Assembly (NCBI GenBank): GCA_018363915.1
Contig: JAGZMY010000024.1
Location: 1 to 12,596 of the forward strand
Source of the DNA: Anaerococcus vaginalis
GTDB lineage: Bacteria > Bacillota > Clostridia > Tissierellales > Peptoniphilaceae
Reading direction: 5' to 3'
Length of the DNA stretch: 12,596 nucleotides
Shown: positions 1 to 5,998 of the stretch, one piece after another
Layout of the letters: each line of letters begins with the position of its first letter
How positions within the stretch are numbered: the stretch's first letter is position 1
Notes under the pieces: model-generated
Told to the model about the DNA's origin: nothing
What the model saw: the letters and a program-made list of their open reading frames with translations, nothing else
Databases searched by the model: none
Position numbers and translations under genes: made by a program

Positions 1-2859
1 TTTATCTAGACTTGTTACTGTTGCTGGTCTTATTTCTTTGCCTTCTATCCACTGTTGACCGTTTGATTCCATTAGACTTGTGTCTATTACTTTTTGGTCC
101 ACTTCTATTTCTTCTTCTTGTGGCTTTGGCTTTTCTTCTTTTTCTTTTTCTTCTACTAAATTTTTATCGGATTCTTCTCCTGATAATTGGAAGTTTACAT
201 ATATTGTCTTTGGTGTATTTGGATTTTCTTCTTTGAGCAATGTATATTTTACTTGTCTATTTACTGGCAATTTATCGCCTGTGTACTCATAACGATTACC
301 ATTTTTTGAGACTGCTCTAAGTTTTACTTTTTCAAATTCAAATGATGTTGGTGCATCGATAACTTGATGGTCGGAAATATTTCTTTTATCTACGTAATCC
401 ATTTCAACTTTATCGACTTTGTACCACTTATTTCCATCTGCGCTGTATTCTAATCCGATTATATAATCTTTACTATATTTTCCGATTAAAATTCTAAAGT
501 CATCATAGGATAGTGATTTTTGGTGCATTACTTTTGCTTTTATAATTTTTTTGTTAGCATAATTTTTTAAGTCGCTTCCGTTTTCTATTGTTTTTCCATT
601 TTCGTCTGTAATGCTAATTCCATTTTCTTTGAAATCTTTCCATTCTACTTCTTTTTGGCTTCCATCTTTTTTGATTAAGTTTACTTTCATTTCTGTAAAA
701 TCAACTCCATCGCCTTTGTTTACTTCTATGTTTTTATTTTTTGGAGCTGTTATTGTGATTTCTTTTACATCTGAATTTGTAATGTAATCATTTGATGATT
801 TTTTTGTTGCCTCTCTTGCTGCTGATGATATTCCACTAGCACTAACTGTCGCACCTGTCACGCTATCAAATAATTCTTTTGACTTATATTTTTTGGACAT
901 ATAAGCTTTAACTGTTCTTGAAATCAGTGTTAAATCTGATTCTGAATTATCATTTCTATATCCGTTAAGATTATTTGCATATTCTGCACCAAAAAGTTCT
1001 AATGCTTTTGCTTTTGGGTTACTACTTTTTCTTATTGTTTCAAAATACTCTCTGTATAATCCCATTTTTGCAAGATTTAGTCTTGCCTCTTTTCCTTTGA
1101 TAAAGGATAAAACTTTTTCTGCTTTTTGTCTAAATGGTCCCATATCATCGCCGTATTCTGAATTTTCTCCTACTCTTATTTCAGAAATTTCTCCATTTTC
1201 GACTTTTATATATGTTCTGATTTTTCTTGTATTAATATATCCAATGCCCCATCCTGTATATTCGCCGTCTTTTAATGGTTGATCGTTATAATATTTTTTA
1301 AGGGCTTCATCTATTTTTTCTTCGCTTGGTTTTTCTGGTTTCTTATCTTCTTCTGGCTTTTGTTGGTCTGGCTTTTTGTCAGGTTTTGATGGACTATTTT
1401 CAATTCCAGCTTTTGATACTGCATTATTTATAGCATCTATTATTCCTTTGCTTGAGAATGTTGCTCCTGATACTGTATCCACATTTTTGCCAGGCTTACC
1501 AAGCATTTTTGAGATTACTCCTTTTGATTTGCTAAAATAAGGATCATCTTCTTTATGTGAAAGGATTTCTACTTTTGTTATTGAACCTTTTGCTATGGTT
1601 ACTTTTACTTTTATTGGACCATTAAAGCCTTCTGCTACTCCTTCGTAGACACCATCTTTGTATTGTTTGTAAATCTTATTATCTTTACTTGGTTTTTCTG
1701 GTTTTTTATTTGGTTTTTTTGCTTGACCTGTATTTGATGGTTTTTTATTTTTATTATCAACATTTTTGCTTCCACCTGCTTTTGATAGAGCATTTCTTAC
1801 TGCATCAAGTATTCCTCTACTTGAATATGTTGCACCAGAAACTGTATCAACACTTTTGTCAGCTTTTCCTAAAATTTTTGATATAACTGATCTTGCTCGA
1901 CCAAAATATGGATTGTCATCGCTGTGTGAAAGGATTTCTACGTTTGTTATTGAGCCTTTTGATATGGTTACTCTAACTCTTATTGGTCCATTAAATCCTT
2001 GACCTGAGCCTGTGTAAACTCCATCTTTAAGGTCTTTATTTCCAATTGCTACTGTGCCTTTTGCATTTGCTCTTTTATTATTGCTTGATGCTTTATTTAC
2101 AGCTTGAACTTTTGCATTTTCCTTAGAGCCAGCTTTGTGAAGGGCATCAGCTACTGCCATTTTTATAGCGTTTGATGATACTGTAGCTCCTGTTACTGAA
2201 TCTACATTTACACTTCCACTACTTAAAATTTTATTTATTACAGCATAAGCTCTATTAAAATATTCTGGTGTTTCATTTTGTGAAACAACGTCAATTGTAC
2301 TTATTTTTCCATTTTTTATGATTACTTTTACGGTTAAATTTCCACCATATCCATTTGCGCTACCAAAATATTCTCCATCTTTTAAACCTTCTACTGGTTT
2401 TTTATCTTCTTTTTTAGCTTTTTCTTTTATTTTTTCTTTCGAACCAGCTTTTTGGAGTGCTTTTAAAACAGCATCCTTTATAGCGTTTGATGATATGGTT
2501 GCTCCTGTAACAGAATCTACATCTACTTTTCCTGTTCTTAAAATTTCTTTTATTATCGCTGAAGCCTTTTTAAAATATTCCTCAGTTTCATTATGGGATA
2601 AAATCTTGATGTCTGTTAATTTTCCATTTTTAACAGTTATTCTAACAGTCAACAAACCACCATAACCTTCAGAACTTGCTTCGTATTGACCATCTTTTAA
2701 ATCTGTTGCAAGACGAGCGCTATCGCTTACTATTTTGTCTTTTTTTTCAGCCGCAAGCTTATTTTTTTCTAAGACAAACATAGACGATTTTATCATAGCC
2801 ATAGACGCTAATCCTACAATAATAAAGGTCAATACTTTCTTTAAAAATGTATTTTTCAT
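1..2859 (-). CDS. Multi-domain extracytoplasmic FMN-binding (multi-flavinylated) protein, C-terminus beyond window
   Basis: An uninterrupted frame of 953 codons starts at ATG 2857-2859, preceded by AAAGAGGAAAG, and runs off the left edge. Residues 9-24 are hydrophobic after KK, an uncleaved anchor or signal peptide with no lipobox Cys. Five FMN_bind-type domains follow at about 54-138, 159-243, 277-359, 399-481 and 529-685. Their flavinylation motifs are DSVTGAT (Thr121, Thr226, Thr671) and DTVSGAT (Thr344, Thr467). In NqrC, RnfG and PplA, ApbE links FMN to this Thr through a phosphoester. Domains 1-4 are about 85 residues each, with a K-D-G-x-Y entry and Lys/Pro-rich linkers; domain 5 is about 155. 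Residues 694-880 look beta-rich and Ig-like, and about 894-925 is Glu/Lys/Pro-rich, like a wall-spanning stalk. I infer electron transfer outside the membrane, possibly ferric reduction. No ApbE or membrane donor gene is in the window. The C-terminal anchor type is unknown. Confidence 0.9.
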   Translation of the reverse strand, partial: MKNTFLKKVLTFIIVGLASMAMIKSSMFVLEKNKLAAEKKDKIVSDSARLATDLKDGQYEASSEGYGGLLTVRITVKNGKLTDIKILSHNETEEYFKKASAIIKEILRTGKVDVDSVTGATISSNAIKDAVLKALQKAGSKEKIKEKAKKEDKKPVEGLKDGEYFGSANGYGGNLTVKVIIKNGKISTIDVVSQNETPEYFNRAYAVINKILSSGSVNVDSVTGATVSSNAIKMAVADALHKAGSKENAKVQAVNKASSNNKRANAKGTVAIGNKDLKDGVYTGSGQGFNGPIRVRVTISKGSITNVEILSHSDDNPYFGRARSVISKILGKADKSVDTVSGATYSSRGILDAVRNALSKAGGSKNVDNKNKKPSNTGQAKKPNKKPEKPSKDNKIYKQYKDGVYEGVAEGFNGPIKVKVTIAKGSITKVEILSHKEDDPYFSKSKGVISKMLGKPGKNVDTVSGATFSSKGIIDAINNAVSKAGIENSPSKPDKKPDQQKPEEDKKPEKPSEEKIDEALKKYYNDQPLKDGEYTGWGIGYINTRKIRTYIKVENGEISEIRVGENSEYGDDMGPFRQKAEKVLSFIKGKEARLNLAKMGLYREYFETIRKSSNPKAKALELFGAEYANNLNGYRNDNSESDLTLISRTVKAYMSKKYKSKELFDSVTGATVSASGISSAAREATKKSSNDYITNSDVKEITITAPKNKNIEVNKGDGVDFTEMKVNLIKKDGSQKEVEWKDFKENGISITDENGKTIENGSDLKNYANKKIIKAKVMHQKSLSYDDFRILIGKYSKDYIIGLEYSADGNKWYKVDKVEMDYVDKRNISDHQVIDAPTSFEFEKVKLRAVSKNGNRYEYTGDKLPVNRQVKYTLLKEENPNTPKTIYVNFQLSGEESDKNLVEEKEKEEKPKPQEEEIEVDQKVIDTSLMESNGQQWIEGKEIRPATVTSLDK
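1417..2700 (-). repeat. Four tandem FMN-binding domain repeats inside the surface protein gene
   Basis: Coding repeats lie at about 2446-2700, 2131-2385, 1783-2031 and 1417-1665. Each opens with codons for K-D-G-x-Y and closes with D-[ST]-V-[ST]-G-A-T-x-S-S-x-[AG]-I followed by an Ala-rich helix and KAG. Repeats 1 and 2 share the DSVTGAT form and a KAGSKE linker. Repeats 3 and 4 share V-I-S-K-[IM]-L-G-K, VDTVSGAT and N-[AP]-x-SKAG-like ends. Pairwise similarity suggests an ancestral pair duplicated, or two separate single duplications. The fifth domain (about 805-1275) is more divergent and lies outside this array. Confidence 0.85.
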
Positions 2860-3399
2860 CTTTCCTCTTTACAAAATATATTTAGGTTATTAAAGGTAAC
2901 CTAAACCTTTTTGATTTTCACTTACATAAAAATCTTAAAAATTATTGAGTTGTGGAGTATAAACTCCAAATTGCAAATAAATTAAATAATCTATTTTGCA
3001 AGGATGAATTTTTAGATATTTTTAAAATTTTTTAAATCAATTTTAATTTCTATCTAAAATATTCGGTTTATAAGTCTTGATATTGGTAAAAATAACTTTG
3101 CTTTTCTCATTTTTATAGTATTTTTAAAAATAACTAATTTTTATTTGATATTTTTAGTAAAGTTTTCCATAATATTTTTATCTAATCAAATATTTTGCCG
3201 AATAAATACAAATCTAAATCCTTATAAATTTTTATAATTAAAACCTTTATATGATTACTTTATTCGCTTTATAATCTAGCTATATTTTTTTCAATATCAA
3301 TTTTTATTTTTTCACTTTTCCCCCTTTCTAAAAATTTATAACTTCTTACAAGTTTTTTTATTTAAAAACCCGTTAGTTCTAATAGTGATAATCACTATC
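2860..3399 (-). promoter_or_regulatory. Long AT-rich 5' leader of the flavoprotein gene with three hairpins
   Basis: If transcription starts near 3399 the leader is about 540 nt. It contains inverted repeats: ttgcaaa/tttgcaa at roughly 2971-3000; TGGAGT-ataa-ACTCCA at 2953-2968; and a 9-bp perfect stem TTTAGGTTA/TAACCTAAA at 2881-2889 and 2897-2905. The last can alternatively fold as AAAGG (2892-2896) with CCTTT (2906-2910). It ends 21 nt upstream of the ATG, so it could influence ribosome access or bind a protein. At 3313-3324 there is a strong GGGGG ribosome binding site four bases before GTG, but that frame stops after three codons. I recognise no known riboswitch class; the FMN aptamer core is not visible. 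Confidence 0.45.
3382..3398 (-). promoter_or_regulatory. Fur-type operator
   Basis: This is a 17-bp perfect inverted repeat with one central base, atagtgat-a-atcactat. The 19-mer at 3381-3399, aatagtgataatcactatc, matches the classical Fur consensus GATAATGATAATCATTATC at 16 of 19 positions and fits the 7-1-7 architecture of Fur-family sites. It sits immediately downstream of the minus-strand -10 hexamer at 3406-3411, over the expected start site, a classic repression position. A Fur-family paralogue (PerR, Zur) cannot be excluded, but the GATAATCA core favours Fur. Confidence 0.75.
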
Positions 3400-3405
3400 T
3401 GTTCC

Positions 3406-3434
3406 ATTATACAAAATTGTAGAAAAAAACACAA
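3406..3434 (-). promoter_or_regulatory. Promoter for the flavoprotein leader (minus strand)
   Basis: On the minus strand the -10 hexamer is a perfect TATAAT (3406-3411). The -35 region TTGTGT (3429-3434) keeps the invariant TTG, and the spacer is 17 bp. Transcription would start near 3399, within the Fur-type operator. The only gene downstream on this strand is the multi-FMN protein, about 540 nt away, and no terminator-like hairpin with a T-run lies between. Confidence 0.6.
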
Positions 3435-3710
3435 TATTTCAATTTATTTTTTTGTTAAATATAAAAATTTTTAAAAAAACTAAAAAACCAACAAAATCCA
3501 AGTCTTTAAAATATTTTTACTATAAATTAAATAAGGCTAAGTATAATATTTTAAATTAATTTTATGTAAAAAAATTTCAAAGATTTCAAATCAAACGCCA
3601 TTTCCTTTAAATTAATTGATACTTTGGATTATTTTTTAAAATTTTTTCTATTTTTACAAAAATTTTTTATAATACAAAAATCTGATTTTCTTAGATTTTT
3701 TGCAAATAAA
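3435..3710. other. AT-rich intergenic stretch without a recognisable gene
   Basis: No reading frame with a ribosome binding site and reasonable length is visible on either strand. An 8-bp A/T-rich inverted repeat aaaaatct/agattttt (3676-3683 with 3693-3700, loop 9) ends in Ts on the minus strand. It could be a weak back-up terminator after the nrdB terminator. Confidence 0.4.
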
Positions 3711-3750
3711 AAACTGCTGTAAAATAGAAATATCTATTCTACAACAGTTT
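3711..3750 (-). terminator. Intrinsic terminator of nrdB
   Basis: The stem aaactgctgtaaaatag (3711-3727) pairs with ctattctacaacagttt (3734-3750), 17 positions with two G-T/A-C wobbles and a six-base loop. It starts 12 bases beyond the nrdB stop codon. On the minus strand it is followed by TTTATTT. Confidence 0.8.
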
Positions 3751-3762
3751 ATAAAATTTATT

Positions 3763-4821
3763 TTATAAGTCATCCTCAATAACTGAAGATTTAGAATAAG
3801 CCGAAACTTTTCCTTCAAAGAAATCTGTTTTTACTTGGTTTGGATCTGAATATTCGCTTACCCATTTCATTGATTGAGGTTCGTCTTCGTATCCTTCATA
3901 AATTGTTCCAAGTCCAAGTCCTTTTGCTCTTAGATTTCCCAAATATTTTATATAATCTTCAATCATTTGTGAATTTAATCCTTGGATTTCATCTCCAATG
4001 GCATATTTTCCCCAGGCAATTTCTTGTTCTACTCCTTCTTTTAATAGTGATAAGTAGAATTCTTTTAATTCGTCAGTAAATAAATCTGGTCTTTCTTCTT
4101 TTAAGTCATTTATCATTGACCTAAATAGCCACAAGTGAGTATTTTCATCCCTATTTATATATCTAATTTCTTGAACAGTTCCTGGCATTTTGCCATTTCT
4201 TCCAAGATTGTAGAAAAATGAAAAGCCTGAATAGAAATAAATTCCTTCTAGTATATAATTTGCAATCAAAACTCTCATCAAATTAAATTCGCTATCATCT
4301 TTAATAAATTCATTGTATTGGTCGCCAATAAATTTATTTCTTTTTAAAAGATGGTCATCTTCCTTCCACAAATACAAAATTCTTGTTCTCTCATCAGGAG
4401 AGCAAATTGTATCAAGTATGTAGGAATAGGATTGGGAGTGGATTGCCTCTTGGTAGGTTTGAATAGCAAGGCAAAGATTTATCTCATTTGCTGTTATATA
4501 GGTTTGAAGATTTGGCAAATTTGCAGTTTGAATTGAATCAAGATAAGTCAAAAATGACAAAATCCTATCATAAGCTTTTTTTTCAGCCTTGGATAAATTT
4601 CTATAATCTTTTATATCTTGGTTTAAATTGATTTCTTCAGGAATCCAAAAATTGTTCATAGCTTGGCGATACCAATCACTTGTCCATGTATATTTTACAT
4701 TGTTAAAATCATTAAGATTGGTTGTATTTCCATTGATAATTCTTCTTTTAGAAAGATCAATATCCCCATCTTCATTAAAAATTCCTCTTTTAGAAACTTC
4801 TTCATTATATTTTTTTTCCAT
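3763..4821 (-). CDS. nrdB: Class Ia ribonucleoside-diphosphate reductase, beta (radical) subunit
   Basis: NrdB houses the di-metal centre and tyrosyl radical that start reduction of ribonucleoside diphosphates by NrdA, supplying dNTPs. The 352-residue protein has all expected metal ligands: Asp95 (YLDSIQ), Glu125 and His128 (QEAIHSQSY), Glu192 (LEGIYFY), Glu226 and His229 (RDENTH). The radical Tyr is present at Tyr132, seven residues after Glu125. Trp59 in NNFWIPEE matches the conserved radical-transfer Trp48 of E. coli NrdB. The C-terminal Tyr342 (SAYSKSS) followed by acidic residues fits the tail that docks into NrdA. The ATG at 4819-4821 follows AAAGGAG with five-base spacing. Its partner nrdA lies upstream on the same strand, about 1.2 kb away, separated by an opposite-strand abi gene. 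It therefore needs its own promoter, probably at 4913-4918. Confidence 0.97.
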   Translation of the reverse strand: MEKKYNEEVSKRGIFNEDGDIDLSKRRIINGNTTNLNDFNNVKYTWTSDWYRQAMNNFWIPEEINLNQDIKDYRNLSKAEKKAYDRILSFLTYLDSIQTANLPNLQTYITANEINLCLAIQTYQEAIHSQSYSYILDTICSPDERTRILYLWKEDDHLLKRNKFIGDQYNEFIKDDSEFNLMRVLIANYILEGIYFYSGFSFFYNLGRNGKMPGTVQEIRYINRDENTHLWLFRSMINDLKEERPDLFTDELKEFYLSLLKEGVEQEIAWGKYAIGDEIQGLNSQMIEDYIKYLGNLRAKGLGLGTIYEGYEDEPQSMKWVSEYSDPNQVKTDFFEGKVSAYSKSSVIEDDL

Positions 4822-4912
4822 ATTTACTCCTTTAATTAAAACAAAAAAATAAGCCTTTAAATATATTTACCCATTCATCTAAATCAAATAATAATATATT
4901 TTTCTTACCTAT

Positions 4913-4918
4913 ATTATA
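4913..4918 (-). promoter_or_regulatory. Probable -10 element of the nrdB promoter
   Basis: A perfect TATAAT on the minus strand lies 92 bases upstream of the nrdB start. A good -35 is not obvious: TGTCAA sits at 17-bp spacing, at 4936-4941, which on the other strand is the TTGACA of the abi promoter. The two divergent promoters therefore overlap. The stretch also holds imperfect NrdR-like cores CTATATTATA (4909-4918) and CTATATACCG (4921-4930), too degenerate and too close together to call. Confidence 0.45.
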
Positions 4919-4935
4919 TCCTATATACCGAATTA

Positions 4936-4963
4936 TTGACATATATAAACTTTCTGATACAAT
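4936..4963 (+). promoter_or_regulatory. Promoter of the abi small RNA and abi gene
   Basis: The -35 TTGACA (4936-4941) is perfect and the -10 TACAAT (4958-4963) has one mismatch; the spacer is 16 bp. Transcription should begin near 4970, just before the hairpin RNA. It is the best consensus promoter in the window, consistent with strong constitutive expression of a short RNA. Confidence 0.75.
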
Positions 4964-4969
4964 ATAGAT

Positions 4970-5009
4970 AAGGAACAAGCCCTTGCCATACGTGGCGGGG
5001 CGTTTTTTT
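4970..5009 (+). ncRNA. Short hairpin RNA upstream of abi (AbiF-RNA-like)
   Basis: The predicted transcript is about 40 nt. Left arm GCCCUUGCCA (4979-4988) pairs with UGGCGGGGC (4993-5001) around a UACG tetraloop, with one bulged U at 4983 and one G-U pair. Seven Ts follow at 5003-5009, making it look like an intrinsic terminator, yet it ends only 15 bases before the abi start codon. It is far more GC-rich than its surroundings. From memory, a structured RNA called the AbiF motif occurs in this position upstream of Abi-family genes. I infer that most transcripts stop here to give the free RNA and some read through to make Abi. Identity with the named motif is not proven without a covariance-model search. 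Confidence 0.65.
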
Positions 5010-5024
5010 ATGAGGTAATTTACA

Positions 5025-5948
5025 ATGAAACCATTTAAAACCTACGATGAGCAGATCGATATTTTAAAATCTAGAAATTTAGAAATTAAAGATAAAAGTA
5101 AAGCTAAAGACATACTTTCGCAAATAAATTATTATAATTTGATTAATGGCTACAATGATCCTTTTTTAATAAAAAATGATAAATTTAAAGATAATGCTAG
5201 CCTTGAAGAAATCTACTCTCTCCACGAAATGGATAGAGAATTAAAACAAGTTGTATTTTCTTCACTTTTGCGATTTGAAAAACTTTTAAAAACATCTTGT
5301 GCCTATAATTTTTCTAATCTACATAAAGATGGATTATATACTTACTTACAAGTTGAAAATTATTCAGATTCTAAATATCAATTATCTTACGTTCTAAATA
5401 ACCTTGCTACTTTATCTAGCGCTATTAGAAAACAAACAAGAAATTTAAATGCTAAAAAACCTATAAGACACTACCTCGACAAACACGAAGATATTCCCCT
5501 ATGGGTTCTTGTAAATTTTCTTACCTTCGGAAATATTTCTCATTTTTATAATTCTCTAGATGAATCTCTTCAAAATACCATTGCTAAAGATTTTGGACAA
5601 AGATATAAAGAAAATTATAATTCCAAAGAAAAAATAAGCAAAAGTGAGCTTATAGAAGTTATTAAAATATGTAATTTTTTCAGAAATGTCTGTGCTCATG
5701 ATGAGGTTATGTATTCTTTTACTTTAAATAAATCTTGTCAAACTGCTATTTTTGAAAAATTTTTTGACGAAGAATTTAGTGGTAAAAATTTACACGATTT
5801 GATTTTATCTTTAAAGTTAGTCTTGCCAAAAAATGAATATCAAAACCTAATAAATTCAATATCAAAAATCAAAAATAAATACAAAGATGAATTTAAAAGT
5901 ATAAGTATAAATAAAATATTTGAAATTTCAGGCTTTAAAAATCAGTAA
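5025..5948 (+). CDS. Abi family (AbiF/AbiD, Abi_2) protein with HEPN RNase motif
   Basis: This 307-residue protein has the Abi_2 family layout. It has an N-terminal YDEQIDIL...YYNLINGY region (about 7-43), an LHEMDRELKQVVF helix near 66-78, IPLWVLVNFLTFGNIS at 157-172, and the HEPN motif R-N-V-C-A-H (Arg220, Asn221, His225). The Rx4-6H motif marks metal-independent RNases. Lactococcal AbiD/AbiF proteins abort phage infection, so a phage-defence or toxin role is expected. A GAGG ribosome binding site (5012-5015) lies nine bases before ATG. It is preceded by a strong promoter and a hairpin RNA, and no protein antitoxin is visible. The RNA is the best candidate antitoxin or guide-like partner. 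It is the only plus-strand gene here, sits between nrdA and nrdB, and probably arrived by transfer. The phage it acts against is unknown. Confidence 0.9.
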   Translation: MKPFKTYDEQIDILKSRNLEIKDKSKAKDILSQINYYNLINGYNDPFLIKNDKFKDNASLEEIYSLHEMDRELKQVVFSSLLRFEKLLKTSCAYNFSNLHKDGLYTYLQVENYSDSKYQLSYVLNNLATLSSAIRKQTRNLNAKKPIRHYLDKHEDIPLWVLVNFLTFGNISHFYNSLDESLQNTIAKDFGQRYKENYNSKEKISKSELIEVIKICNFFRNVCAHDEVMYSFTLNKSCQTAIFEKFFDEEFSGKNLHDLILSLKLVLPKNEYQNLINSISKIKNKYKDEFKSISINKIFEISGFKNQ

Positions 5949-5972
5949 TTTAGGATTTTCTAAATTACTGAT
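5941..5972. terminator. Bidirectional terminator between abi and nrdA
   Basis: A perfect 13-bp stem, atcagtaatttag (5941-5953) and ctaaattactgat (5960-5972), has a six-base loop, seven Ts on the plus side and five As before the left arm. It contains the abi stop codon TAA (5946-5948) and also lies 27 bases beyond the nrdA stop, so it serves both convergent genes. Confidence 0.9.
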
Positions 5973-5998
5973 TTTTTTCATTTTTTATATTTTATATA

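Noticed and set aside
1417..2700. CRISPR-like or mobile repeat array
   Set aside because: The repetition is protein-domain duplication within one open frame, with diverged copies of about 250-380 bp spacing, not short identical repeats.
2860..3400. FMN riboswitch in the leader of the flavoprotein gene
   Set aside because: The GC-rich conserved core of the FMN aptamer is absent from this AT-rich leader, and such switches usually control riboflavin synthesis or transport.
3590..3640. Minus-strand 16-codon peptide MAFDLKSLKFFYIKLI after AAAGGA
   Set aside because: The ribosome binding site nearly touches the ATG and nothing else supports translation.
4909..4930. NrdR boxes upstream of nrdB
   Set aside because: The two cores match only about seven and eight of ten consensus positions and lie 12 bp apart, unlike the paired spacing seen before nrdA.
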